In this document: positions 1-11,141 of the stretch, one piece after another | Layout: every line of letters starts with the position of its first letter | Numbering within the stretch: position 1 is the stretch's first letter | Assembly: GCA_037074765.1 (NCBI GenBank) | Contig: JBAMDO010000057.1 | Coordinates: 248,001 to 312,000, forward strand | Direction of reading: 5' to 3' | Length of the DNA: 64,000 nucleotides | From: Mansonella perstans | Taxonomy: Eukaryota > Nematoda > Chromadorea > Rhabditida > Onchocercidae | Translations under genes and position numbers: made by a program | The notes under the pieces: model-generated | Told to the model about the DNA's origin: nothing | The model's input: only the letters and a program-made list of their open reading frames with translations | Databases searched by the model: none

Positions 1-552
1 GCAAAAAAGAAAACATCATTAATAAATGAACAAAAAACTTAGTACCATTTAAACTTTTTCAGTTGATTTCAGATATGCATTAGATCATTAAACATTTACA
101 TTTTATAAAATATATACAATAAAAGATATAGGACCGTTACTAAGTATAGTCTTCAAGAACGATAATTAATTTGTTATTCATTAAATTATGCATTTTATTC
201 AAATACTGAAATTAGAAATAAAATACTAAATACCAATAATTAACACACCATGCTCCATTGCTTACGTTATATATTATTCTGATCACTCTACAATTACATA
301 CTATTTTGTAGTATAAAAATATAACAATGTTGCAGAAAATGCAAAACAAAATTTTATATAGGCAGCAACTGCCTACATGTTCTTTTTGAGTTATGAAAAT
401 GTAAAATGAAAATAATCGATAATCGACGTAAATGTAATATTATAAACATGTAGTGTTGCTTTGCAAACAAACATTGACGAAAAACAAAAATAGCGAAAAC
501 TGAGAACTGAAAGTATTCTCAGTCCAACAACGACAAATGAAAAACCTGACGT
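1..552. other. AT-rich non-genic DNA
   Basis: No open frame with splice-site support is visible on either strand. The stretch runs into the 15-bp minisatellite that begins at 553. Confidence 0.6.
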
Positions 553-711
553 GATGGACACTAAATGGTGGACATCTAAGTGATGGACATCTAAGTGATG
601 AACATCTAACTGATGGACATCAAAGTGATGGACATCTAAGTGATGGACATCAAAGTGATGGACATCTAAGCGATGGACATCAAAGTGATGGACATCAAAG
701 TGATGGACATC
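553..711. repeat. 15-bp minisatellite
   Basis: About ten to eleven head-to-tail copies of a 15-bp unit, consensus GATGGACATCWAAGT, with point variants (CTAAGT and CAAAGT alternate). The unit length is a multiple of three, so one frame reads a five-residue DGH(L/Q)S pattern. The array has no start codon in good context and no flanking splice sites, so I treat it as non-coding. Confidence 0.85.
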
Positions 712-2018
712 GAAAAAAAAATCACAGAAATCAATTATTTGATAATAATAGAGAGAAAAATTGAAAATACCAAAAGCATTGAAAAATACTGATGATAGTT
801 TACTTGCTTCCTTAACACTATTTGTATGATTGCACTATTGTTGATATGAAAATCAAAAAAAAGTTTATCAAAAAATTGTAAACTTTTACGATCCCAAATA
901 TACCTTAAATGACCACCTTGAAATTAAATATTTCTTATTGCATGATATATTTCTTAACTAATCAATTAGTATCCGATTTAGATGAAATTTGAAACTTCTT
1001 CATATTCAATTCATTGTAACTCTTCAAATCTATGAATACTTTAGTTCAATCTCTAAATAAGTCACGATACACTTAGTTAATGGTACCTTCAAGCAATAAA
1101 ATAATCAATGAAATTATAAGCTAGTCAATTTTAATGGCCCTCAATTGCCTTATTTTACCAACAAACTTTGCTTACATTTAAAAAAAACGAGCAAACTTAT
1201 AAGTACATTTCCAAGTTTTTCCTTTTCTTTATTTAAATGGGACAGTTCATAAAATTAAAATTTTATTGGTGAAATGAAATGTCAAACTTCTCACTTTATG
1301 GTTCTCAAACTTCTCACTTTATGGTTCTATCCTAAAATAGTTATAAAAAAATGACAATATAAAATGAAGAAATAACATTATGCTGAAATCAACAAAATAT
1401 CCAAGAGTTTTCTCTTTTATTAGATAATCATTTATTATGTATTTTAATCATTCAATTAAAGTTAAATTTATTAAATTTTTTCTAAAATATTCCAAAAAAC
1501 ATTGTTGTTGTTGATTAATTTTTTTGATAAAATCAAAAGAAAAATTGTTCAAATTTTAAATATATTAAATTGTAATACAAACAACATTCATTGATTACAT
1601 ACAAACTTATTCAGGGTGAATAATTGACATTGGTACGTAACTGACATTGGTAGGTACGCAAATAAATGAAAATAATTTCTGTAAGCATTTATGAGCAAAA
1701 ATGTTCACTCACAAACACACACACACACACATATACACACTTATTTCATCGTCATCAAATGTGTCAATGAGCCATTTAAACTAGTTTGGTTGTAAATCTT
1801 GCTGACGTATAGGAAAGGTTCGTTGAAGATGCAAATTTCACTATTACAGCCACTTTTTCGGGTACCAACAATTTATTGATATTGTCATTTAATGGTACTT
1901 TAATTTCGATGGCACAAATTTTATATCAACAAGCTTAATTTTACACCTATCACAAATATCCATCGATCTTCATTCTCATTTCGGATACTATCAATTTCGA
2001 CACTATCAGTACAGTGAC
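712..2018. other. AT-rich non-genic DNA
   Basis: No gene is seen. It holds a two-copy tandem of about 22 bp (CAAACTTCTCACTTTATGGT) near 1283-1326 and a short CA-dinucleotide run near 1711-1730. Confidence 0.55.
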
Positions 2019-2517
2019 CCATTAACAGTGGTACTATACTACAATGAAATTATTAAGTGACCATTAACAGTGGTACTATACCGCAATGAAATTATTAAGT
2101 GACCATGAACAGTGATACTATATCTCAATGAAATTATTAAGTGACCATCAACAGTGGTACTATATCGCAATGAAATTATTAAGTGACCATGAACAGTGAT
2201 ACTATATCTCAATGAAATTATTAAGTGACCATCAGCAGTGGTACTATACCGCAATGAAATTATTAAGTGACCATCAACAGTGGTACTATACCGCAATGAA
2301 ATTATTAAGTGACCATCAACAGTGGTACTATACCGCAATGAAATTATTAAGTGACCATCAACAGTGGTACTATACCGCAATGAAATTATTAAGTGACCTA
2401 CAGTGGTACTATACCGCAATGAAATTATTAAGTGACCATCAACAGTGGTACTATACCGCAATGAAATTATTAAGTGACCATCAACAGTGGTACTATATCG
2501 CAATGAAATTATTAATT
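2019..2517. repeat. 42-bp minisatellite, open on both strands
   Basis: About twelve tandem copies of a 42-bp unit, core AAATTATTAAGTGACCATCA followed by ACAGTGGTACTATACCGC. Copies differ by a few substitutions (GAACAGTGATAC variants) and one shortened unit near 2398. Because 42 is divisible by three and the unit lacks stops in one frame on each strand, 14-residue periodic frames run through the array on both strands. There is no independent sign of translation, so repeat structure explains the open frames. Confidence 0.9.
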
Positions 2518-2973
2518 TTAGTACCATTAATTATTTTACATTTTTTTAACGTTTCTTTTTCATCTCATCCTTTCAGTAAAATCGAATGACCTGTGTGTTG
2601 TGGCGAACTTAATCATGAATTGAATATCTGAACAGTGCAAATATCCTCAAACTTGATACTCGCGAATCATTTAGCTGTTTCGGAGAATTATTGAGTGCCA
2701 CAAATGAATGATTAATTAGCCTAATGATATTAAAGATGAATTCAGAAAAGAATGGACAAAGCTAAATGAATGAAATGTGATCAGGGAAAAAACTAATTTG
2801 TTGATGATAGGCTAATTAAGGGAATAAGCTAATTATTGCACTGAATAAAATATGTTAGTTGGCTTGATAAAAATTGTGATATGCTTATTTATATGAGACT
2901 CAATTACATGCAAAAAATTTTATAATATCTCCATATACAACTCGATCATTCTACGACTTTGCCATGAAGCGAA
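2518..2973. other. Non-genic DNA between repeats
   Basis: AT-rich sequence with many short TAATTAG/GCTAATT words and no supported exon on either strand. Confidence 0.5.
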
Positions 2974-3117
2974 GATTTGCTGATTAGCGTTCAAAGTTCA
3001 GTTTGAAATTTGAGTCAAAAAATACATTTCATATTTAATGGAATGGATTTACTGATTGGCGTTCAAAGTTCAGTTTGAAATTTGAATCCAAAAATTTCAT
3101 TCACATTTAATGAAATT
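2974..3117. repeat. 72-bp tandem duplication
   Basis: Two adjacent copies (2974-3045 and 3046-3117) share GCGTTCAAAGTTCAGTTTGA and most flanking bases, with a handful of substitutions. This is a simple local duplication with no coding content. Confidence 0.75.
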
Positions 3118-4039
3118 TATGTATGCATTAAAATATCGAGAATATTCTCCTATTATGAAAGTGTCACGCTATACATGACAAAGGTATAGCTTTATTGTAA
3201 GCATACAATAAACTGAAATTGTATGAATAAAATTTCTATGCAATGCAAATATATCGTAAAATAATGACAATTATTATTCACAAAATTATTTCCATATGAA
3301 TGAAATTAAACTTTGGCCTTCTGAGATCTTTTGTCATAATTTTGTAAAAAGCTACTTGGCTATAAATATTGTTCCATTACAGTTTAAAATTAGTTACGAG
3401 CTCGACACTAATGTTATAGAGGTCTCCGTCTTTGAATTACCTTATTCTATTATTATGCAGTGGTAGTCCTAGCTGGTACGAAAGTAGGATGGATGAGTTG
3501 TTCTGAATCATTATATTAGATCCACTCAAATCATGGATATGTAACCTGCATGTAGTAAGACGTAGCATCTTTGATTCAAACCTGTTATATTCAGTCTTTT
3601 TGATTTTAATTAAGAATTACTAGACATATCAATGGATAATGAAAAATTCAGTTAGAGTCTGGCTTTACTATTTTAGTAGTAGTTCAAATCGAATAATATT
3701 CTATCATATTTCAAACTTATCCTAATTAAAAAAGGTACTATTTTATGTTTGATATACGGAATATAAGACATTTAAAATTGATAACAATAACCGTTAAAGA
3801 TTACAGTTGTGGTCAATAATTGTGCATATAAGCATAGAATATGCATTCCGCATTGATTCTGATTAGCAGCGTCTTATTCGTCATCCATGTTCAATCACAC
3901 CCGGTTAGCTAAATTTTATTGTGCTTTTGATCCGTCAAGGCTTAGATAGGCTTTATCATTATAAGTATCATTGGTTAAGCGTAGACATCTGTTAACACGA
4001 GTGTTTTAGGATGGATGCCAAAAAAATATCGAATCATTA
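3118..4039. other. Non-genic DNA; diverged copy of 4420-4800
   Basis: No exon was recognised. The part around 3275-3620 resembles 4420-4800 in the order of several words (TTATTTCCATATGAAT, TTGTCRTAATT, AATATTGTTC, TTAATTAAGAAT), which suggests an old local duplication on both sides of the open frame at 4040. Confidence 0.35.
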
Positions 4040-4345
4040 ATGGTTACCCTTTCAAAAGCTGCAAAAGAATTGAAGGCTGGAGGGCATACCAGATTACATG
4101 GTCGTGTATCCAACTTAGCAAAAATGATCCAGGATTATGGTAAGCAGAAAAGAATGCATGTCACAGGTAGCCGTAATGCGTGCATGGCAGCGATGAATAG
4201 TCTGCATTCAGATTTGACATCAATCGAGGAGGAGTTAGAGTCAGTCAAAGATAATAATAATTACCTGATGGATGCTAGTAATACTATCGCTATGGCTTCC
4301 AATACTGTATTGGGCATGGTAAGTTCTCGACAGATGGAGCAGTAA
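4040..4345 (+). CDS. Hypothetical 101-residue protein, single open frame
   Basis: Family not recognised. The frame gives 101 residues of balanced composition, mostly polar and helix-prone, without the repeats or lysine/phenylalanine bias of chance AT-rich frames. A start at 4040 (ATGGTTACC) gives MVTLSKAAKELKAGGHTRLH at the N-terminus; the C-terminal third contains an acidic SIEEELESV helix and ends SSRQMEQ. There is no signal peptide or membrane segment. A possible acceptor (GTGTTTTAG at about 4003-4011) lies upstream, but the sequence just after it has a stop in this frame, so any upstream exon would need other sites. It could be a small nematode-specific gene, the last exon of a gene, or a decayed copy. 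Confidence 0.4.
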   Translation: MVTLSKAAKELKAGGHTRLHGRVSNLAKMIQDYGKQKRMHVTGSRNACMAAMNSLHSDLTSIEEELESVKDNNNYLMDASNTIAMASNTVLGMVSSRQMEQ

Positions 4346-5573
4346 ACCTGCAATTATGTGAAAAATTTTTTTTAATTTAAGGAAAAAAATTTTGTATTGT
4401 TATAAACTATTGTAATATTACTGTTCAAAAGTTATTTCCATATGAATAAAATTGAGCTTTTATTTCTTGTAAAAGTTCAATTTATACTTTTGTCGTAATT
4501 CATAAAACATATTTGGTTAACAATATTGTTCGATTACAACAAAAAATTAATTAGCAATATGATATTAACTTTATGGGATCCTATCGGAATCATTCCTTAT
4601 TCTAATGTAATGATACTCTTACCCGCGGCGAACATTGCGGAAACAAAGCGGGAGAGTTGTTACAAAAACAGAATGATTATCTTCGATTCACCTAAATCAG
4701 AATGTGTGATAGTGGGTAATAAAATGTGGCATCGCTGATCTGTTTGGCCATGCTCTTTGGTATCGCTGATTTTTTCAGTCTCTTTGGTATTAATTAAGAA
4801 TCACTATAATGCATGGACAAATAATGATAAGCTCCGCTAAAGTCTTCTACTATCCTTACACTTTACTTATTGAAGTACTCAAGCAATTTTGTAACTTTTT
4901 TAAACAAAAATTGTTCGGACAAAAAGCAAAAACGATCTACGGATTAATAAGCCAAAGAAATACACCTAAAGCATTTTCAAAATGTCTTAATCGAAAGCCA
5001 TGTTGCGCCTTAAAAATGGTCAGCATTGGCACCATGAATTAAATGATGAAAGGGTAGTTGATGATGGGTTTCTTTGGTTGAAGCTATCCTGCGAAAGTGA
5101 GAAATTTTTGGTGACCATGGGAGCGAGCGCTCTTCTTCCATTGACTAAGTGCAAAGGTCATCCTTGCGAGTTACTTTAAAAAATTTCTCACAAAGTTAAT
5201 CAGAGCAAAATCGTTACTTGAAATCGTTGAAAACTTGTGTCACAGAAAGATAAATGAGAAGCACTAGGGCAATTGTCGAAATACTGAAGTTTGATAAAAG
5301 AATTTTAACATGATTGTTTGAATTAGCCGCTTTATATTTATGTGTTAATTTTAAGATTAAAATAAGTTTATAATATTAAAATACAGTAATAAAAGAAGTT
5401 TACAAAATTTCTCATAAGAATTCCCACAGTATATTACTTAAAGTTTCACATGAACAACATTAGAAAAAATGTTTAAAGGAAGGATTTGTATTGCACGAAG
5501 CAATCTTCGGCACGATTTATCAATATATTCACAAAATGATGATAATAATCATGAACTGATATGCAACCACTGT
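4346..5573. other. Non-genic DNA downstream of 4040 frame
   Basis: Several 70-residue open frames occur, but they have AT-driven composition and no splice-site context. The first part (4420-4800) is the diverged partner of 3275-3620. Confidence 0.45.
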
Positions 5574-6224
5574 TTAAATGTAAACGACTTCTAAGCACTT
5601 TTTCATTGGAGACGATTCATTGCGATGCAAGTAATTATAATAATTCCCATCATTGACAACTTTTCGGTTAGTAACAAAATATTCCAATGACAGTCGATCT
5701 TTCGAATTTTTTGTTGGTATCTGCCCCACCAAATCAATTTTTATCTAAAAAATGTTTAATTGATAAAATTTCTTATAATCTTGATATTAATTTATTACTG
5801 ATTGGATTAAATGCTAGTAGCAATGTTGAAAAGTTGTTGCAGTTTTGCAAAAATAGAAAAAAAAAATCAGGAAGAAATATGGCTTACTTGCACTGTTCCT
5901 GAGGGTGGAATTATTCCAGTAGTTGGGAATGCAGCAAGACGTTTTATAGCATTCGTCTTTAGCGCCCATATTACTGGCGTTTTGTAATTATTGGTGAATG
6001 CAAGCATTACTGGTCCAGTATGTTTATTTCGGATCGTTAGCTGGCCAAATTTTTCAAATAAGCACAAAACTATTTTTATGAATCACTACTTGTTAACGAT
6101 ATAGACATGATAAACTATTTAAACAGGATCATAAATGCATTAGGAGAAAACCTACCTGTGAACTAGGGAATGAAACAAGTCTTTCGACACGGTTTGCTGA
6201 ATTTTCCGTACTTAGTTGATGATT
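5574..6224 (-). CDS. MSP-domain protein (major sperm protein fold), 5' end unresolved
   Basis: Three exons join in phase: 6224-6156, 6040-5888 and 5744-5574 (TAA), giving 130 residues, close to the length of a lone MSP domain (about 127). Visible domain marks are ERLVSFPSSQ|LTIRN at the start of the immunoglobulin-like fold, then WALKTNAIKRL and GIIPPSGTVQ, which match the MSP IKTTN..RL and G(V/I)(L/I)xP blocks. Exon 3 has the KDRLSLEYF strand and a closing KKCLEVVYI like the MSP RKNLPIEYN end. Family role: sperm cytoskeletal or signalling protein, or VAP-like FFAT-binding module. The first exon has no ATG, and an in-frame ATG run just upstream is closed by the TAG that forms the acceptor TTGTTCTAG, so the true start is missing. 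The REEP gene ends only 134 bp upstream on the same strand. Confidence 0.68.
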
Positions 6225-6358
6225 CTAGAACAAACACAGCATTTGTATCATTAATATCAATACGAGAAATATAGAACGTTGATGTTTATGTACTTTTATA
6301 CCTATGAATAGACCACACTAAATCATTAGAACAGCATGCGAAAATCTTACTTCTAATG

Positions 6359-7460
6359 TTAAGAAATTTCAGAAATTAGATTTTTACGAACTTTTTCGAT
6401 TGTTTTTTCAATTGTCGCAGTCAATGTCAAACTTCGTTCTGCAGTTTTAATTCTCTCATCTTCAGTTACTCTTCCACTTTTAGCAGTTTCTGATGAGAAT
6501 GATTGCAATGCTGGATGCGTTGTTGCATGATTCGATCTCACAATTTTGAAACCAGTGACAATACACTGAAAGCATAAAAACATCTATCCATGGAATGTTA
6601 TTCATAATTATATCCAGAATTATCTCCAATAACATATAAACTTCCATTAATATTTGCATATAATTTTTTCGTCATGCCAAAATTATTGTGCAACACTTAC
6701 ACTTTTTTTTGACACCGTTTCAAGAGTAGTAAGCGTAGTTTCATTACGTTTTACTATATCAGAAGTAATATATCCATATCGTGATTGCTTCCTTGTGATC
6801 CATTCTTTTGCATGTCGTTGCAATTCAGTATTTCCGGAAAGAGCATTATCGAGAAAAACATACTAGAAATAAAATAGGTGGTATAAAAAAAGAAAAGTAC
6901 ACAACCGAGATCGAACTCTATGAGAATAGTCAGGTTAGTATTGGGAGATTGTCGATAAATGAGTTTCAGAAAAGGGCTTGATCAAACCTTGTTGTTGTCA
7001 ACATTTCTCATCATACAATAATGAAACAAAAGCATTAATGTCATTGTTTTAATGTAGAAATAACCGCTGATAGAAGCATATACGGTATCACAAGTGAAGA
7101 ATATACCGCAGATAATCCAATATAGTATGATCGATTTCTGAGAAATAGTTACCATTTGTAAGTTGAAGGAATAAATAATTTATGCATTTAAATTCTAGAA
7201 ATTTCAGTAATCTATTGCTGCTGCTCCTTCTATTTATTAATCATTTTTTAGAACAATTTGGAGGTGAAGTAAAAGTAAAAAAAGCGAGCCTTAATGACGC
7301 CATTTTTGTTGGCCAATTGAAAATAAGTTAAAATTCCAGGTGGTAAAGTGCATAATACATTGCATAAAATGAGTGAGTATTCACTCAATAAACATGTCAT
7401 AGTAATTAATAATAAGATTGAGAAGGCATTGCTGTCATAAAAATTTTTCGCCTTATTCAT
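6359..7460 (-). CDS. REEP / TB2-DP1-HVA22 family ER membrane-shaping protein
   Basis: Four phase-0 exons: 7460-7299, 7137-6988, 6862-6701 and 6565-6359 (TAA), for 226 residues. Exon 1 holds a hydrophobic hairpin (ILCNVLCTLPPGILTYFQLA) resembling the REEP LLCNLIG.LYPAY segment. Exon 2 has YWIICGIFFTCDTVYASISG followed by Y-x-K, matching the YWVVYG.FS..E....WFPFYY.K block of the family. The C-terminal half is hydrophilic and helical. Known family role: wedge-like shaping of tubular ER and receptor or vesicle trafficking. A consensus acceptor (CACTTGCAG) lies 5 nt before the ATG, a possible trans-splice site. The exon 1 donor (GGC|GTCATT) is weak, so that junction is the least certain. The MSP-domain gene lies just downstream. 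Confidence 0.7.
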
Positions 7461-7629
7461 TAAATCTGCAAGTGTATCTGTTGATAGAGTTTATATTCAG
7501 ACCGTCTGTCACTTCAGATGAACAAATACCGAGATAGAGAGAAATAGGAGTGTAGAAGATTTATTCGGATACTTATAAGCATTATTTTCTTGAAATAGAC
7601 ACTTTCTTGAGGGGAGCGAGAATAACAAG
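7456..7629. other. Spacer upstream of the REEP gene
   Basis: Short AT-rich spacer carrying the possible trans-splice acceptor of the REEP gene at its left end. Nothing else is seen. Confidence 0.35.
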
Positions 7630-8052
7630 ATGCGCAGATTGATTTTTCATTTTAAACTGTTTCATATGTATGAAACTACCAAAAGTGGGAGTAATTTACA
7701 TCTACAATATTCCATGTCGACCGGTTCTTTTCGGGACGATGATGAAACAGTAATGGCAGTAGCAAGAGCCATAAAAGCCAAAATACAACAATTGCAACAA
7801 AAAATTTTTTACAGTGACCGCTTTTGCTGCCATTTCTTTTTATATACTCTTAAGGACAGGCTCGTCAAACGCAAATTGCGTCGGCAGTTAGTAAAAAAAT
7901 TTTTATATTTCAGAAGTTACCGGTTGTTTTTTGATCTTACATCAGAACTTTTCTCCTTGAGAATTTCTGATGTAAGGTCAAAGTTTTTTTTTTGGGTTTT
8001 GTCAGTAAAGAAATCGCGATTGCGATTTATTGGATATCATTCGCTGAAATAA
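7630..8052 (+). CDS. Doubtful 140-residue open frame
   Basis: Only the first 57 or so residues look protein-like (DDDETVMAVARAIKAKIQQ). The second half is rich in F, R and K and includes a perfect-looking hairpin at 7930-7982, so it is probably non-coding. It may be one real exon followed by chance sequence, or no gene at all. No family match was recognised. Confidence 0.2.
   Translation: MRRLIFHFKLFHMYETTKSGSNLHLQYSMSTGSFRDDDETVMAVARAIKAKIQQLQQKIFYSDRFCCHFFLYTLKDRLVKRKLRRQLVKKFLYFRSYRLFFDLTSELFSLRISDVRSKFFFWVLSVKKSRLRFIGYHSLK
7930..7982. repeat. 18-bp inverted repeat (hairpin)
   Basis: TTTGATCTTACATCAGAA (7930-7947) pairs with TTCTGATGTAAGGTCAAA (7965-7982) over 18 bp with one mismatch and a 17-nt loop. 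Confidence 0.75.
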
Positions 8053-10522
8053 AGATTAAGGGTGAAGCTAAAGATTAATTAAGACCTAATTACTAAAGTT
8101 GACTTCTTTCAGTTTTAAACATTTCGGGGCTTTAAGCATTTAATGCTTGCATTTTAAGCGGTTCTTCCTAAATGAGATTTCATTCTTCACGCAAGTTAAA
8201 TTCTAAAGTTAGTCATTTAAAAAATATTTAAAAGCTTTGCGAGAGCAGAACAAAGAAATTGAAACGAAGTTCGCTAATAAATGAATAAAAATTCACGAGC
8301 AAAAAACCTATTCGGTTTTTTAAGATAAGACTTTAAATTTAAGAAATGTCTTCCTTTGAAGTTCTACCACTGATGGATGGAATTAAAAAGAGGAACTTAA
8401 TGATGATGATATGATTTATAAAGTAATCGGCTTGATTTCATTTGTGTTTGCCTTTCTCATTAATCAAGAGCAGAAACAAATAAAAAATGAAAAAAGAAAT
8501 TTATTTAAATATTAGATTCGAAAGACTGCATTAGCAAGGTTATTAAAAAAGAAAAATGATTCACTTTCAAGTTTTGTTTTTCATTTTTCCCATTTCATTT
8601 TATTTGCAGTGTGAGTGATGCATGGCATTTATCATACTTTAGGAAGCAATTTGGTTTCGGCTTGCATTTGTCTGGTGTATGTTTCAGCATCTGGAAGAAT
8701 TATGCCTTTTTTTTTTCGTTTTATTTGCTTGGTGAAATTTTAGCATTTATTTAAGCGCCAAAAAGCAATGCTACAATTTTATTATTTAAAATTTATTTCC
8801 AACTTCGAAGAATAGAAGGAAAAAGAAGAAGCAGTAAATGTTTGTTTGTCTTATGTTTTTTCGTAATCAATAATCCATTTTTTCCTTCCCGAAATTTATT
8901 TGCAGGCAATCTGGAGAAGCAGTCATTATAGGAATGAAAGTTTTACACGCTTCTGAAAAAGTTTTTGCAACTGGATGTTCTGAAATAAAATTTCTTAAAC
9001 GAAACTGCGATTTCTGAATTCTCACAGAGGTTTTAGTTTTTACCGGGGTTATTTGTTTGAAGTTTAGAACATAAATTTTTTGTCTTAAAAAATTTGGAAT
9101 GAAGATTACTTGGCTTGAACATGTATACTAAAAATAGAAAAATGATTCAAAAATTCAGAATTAGTGATCTATGGCGATATATCAAGAAACAGCTGATAAT
9201 GGAAACTGTACAAATGGAAACTCTAGTAACAAACTATATCAGTTTATGATTTAGAATATTCGTTCCTCGAAAGGTTAAAATTCTTCATCATGTTTATCTT
9301 GCTAGTTCCACTTTCAATTTGTTCTTGATTGTATAATAAAAGACAGAAATGAAAGTGTTTTAATTAAAAAATGGAAAAAAAATGTGTTAATTTTTTGCAA
9401 TTCAAGTCTCATTACCATATGCTTATTATTTTTGTAATACTAGAGACATGACAAGTTACCGTATTTACTGGTCAATTTAAAGATTTGTACAGTTACTTCC
9501 TACGATGTGTTCATTGAATCTACATTTCTTCAATAGCAACTTCAATTTAAATCTTTGAATAATTTAATTGTTCTCATAATTCTGTATCATTTCAGCGGTC
9601 CAATCTTTTCTCAATTCTCGCGCTCCCTGGTGAATTTCATTAAATTTTATGTGATTATATAAACTAAATTATGGCAGTGTATGCTAGTTCATGTAAATCC
9701 AAAACCTTTAATATTTTCCCGAAATATATCACCAAAAATTTGTATTTCACTCGAAGACGGTATTTTTAGATTCTCATCAGGAACTATTCGTTTCATGACT
9801 TCAACTAGATGAGAAGAAAGTTATAATTGAGAAGGTTATTGGTTCAATAATTTGGCACGGTAATACAAGCTTAATTATTATATCGGAATAAAAAAAAGAA
9901 AGGAAGAATTGCATTATTACGACGCGGGCTTTATTTATTACAAGACATTATTTATTACAAGCTTTATTTATTATAGACATTGCGATTAACATAGATTATT
10001 GCAAAATTTAAATATTGTAAAAGTGATTATTAATTTAGAAGCTTGACAAGTGATTCATTATTTCAAAATTATTACTGTGTAAAGAATTAATTGCTGAGAA
10101 GTAATGGAATTAAAGCACGAACGTTTCTGTATTATGCATTTATTACTATAAAAAGAAAAACTACTCGTACACTACGATTCATTTTTTAAAGTAATGAAAT
10201 TTTAAGATTTATGCATAACCGAAACGAGCACTGGATGATCATATTTTTTACTCAGCTTAGCGAAATCGAACAGCGCGGAAAATAAACCTTCTCCGCTAAT
10301 GATCTCTTCCCTTTTCTTTATTTTTCTCAACTATAAGGTTGATCTCTTTTATTAGCTTATTATACAACTTAAGGTCTACTCCTATTATACAACTTAAGGT
10401 TTACTCCCTAAGTAACGCTTTTGATATTCAATTCTTTCACCAACACTTACTTTCCAGGTGGTCGAAAATTCTAACGTCATGATTGGTCATCCAAAATAAT
10501 TACACTATTTGTCTGTAAGTAA
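8053..10522. other. Long non-genic interval
   Basis: No exon with both coding frame and splice sites was found on either strand. There are small direct repeats such as TTTATTTATTACAAG near 9930-9965 and a 25-bp two-copy tandem (TATTATACAACTTAAGGT) near 10358-10407. The 3' end of PPP4R4 lies further right on the minus strand. Confidence 0.55.
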
Positions 10523-10735
10523 ATGAACATCAAAGCATTAAAAATTATTGCTCATGCCATCCAGCAAATGATTGTTAGCTTGAATATACAATTTGCTGAA
10601 GAAGCACTTGCTAACATGCTGAGATCGGCTTCTAATAGAACTATTTTACTTAACCTTAAGCAAGCTTTTCAGCATTTACGTCTTTACATCAAAAGGCATT
10701 TAATTAATAGCTGTATTGCGGAGATGAATGATTGA
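10523..10735 (+). CDS. Possible 70-residue small protein
   Basis: The frame has a balanced, helix-forming composition (SLNIQFAEEALANMLRSASN, then LNLKQAFQHLRLYIKRH). It opens with ATG at 10523 and ends in TGA. No family was recognised. The stop codon falls inside the left arm of a 13-bp inverted repeat (10727-10739 with 10759-10771). It could be a short gene, a last exon, or chance. Confidence 0.25.
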   Translation: MNIKALKIIAHAIQQMIVSLNIQFAEEALANMLRSASNRTILLNLKQAFQHLRLYIKRHLINSCIAEMND

Positions 10736-10771
10736 TGTTAACATAGTCTCACTATTTCAACATCAATCATT
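10727..10771. repeat. 13-bp perfect inverted repeat
   Basis: AATGATTGATGTT (10727-10739) and AACATCAATCATT (10759-10771) are exact reverse complements separated by 19 nt. The left arm overlaps the stop of the small open frame ending at 10735. Confidence 0.8.
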
Positions 10772-11141
10772 GTTATTTCATAAAATAATCAATTTTCAGA
10801 ATTAGTTCTACAAGTTCTTTTAGACAAGCATTTAAATTTGAAGCTTTGCGGAAGTTCAAATTGTCCAAATAAAAATCCAAAACAATTAATAACTGATGAA
10901 ATGAACAGTTAAAGACGCAGTTAACGTATTGCAGCATCAAAAAAAAAAAGAATCCATTTTGGCCATATCTACGATCAGACTTCAAAAGCAACTGGAGAGA
11001 AATAACTAATACTGAATTTTCAAATTATATAAAAATTTTAATTTAGATTCATAATCTTAAAGCAACAGATCCAAGAAAAAATTTACATTTGCTTAAATAG
11101 AAAAGAAAATACATGACAATGATCATTCCTAAATGTCTCAT

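Noticed and set aside
5687..5902. 71-residue plus-strand frame
   Set aside because: It is antisense to the last exon and intron of the MSP-domain gene, whose minus frame has domain support.
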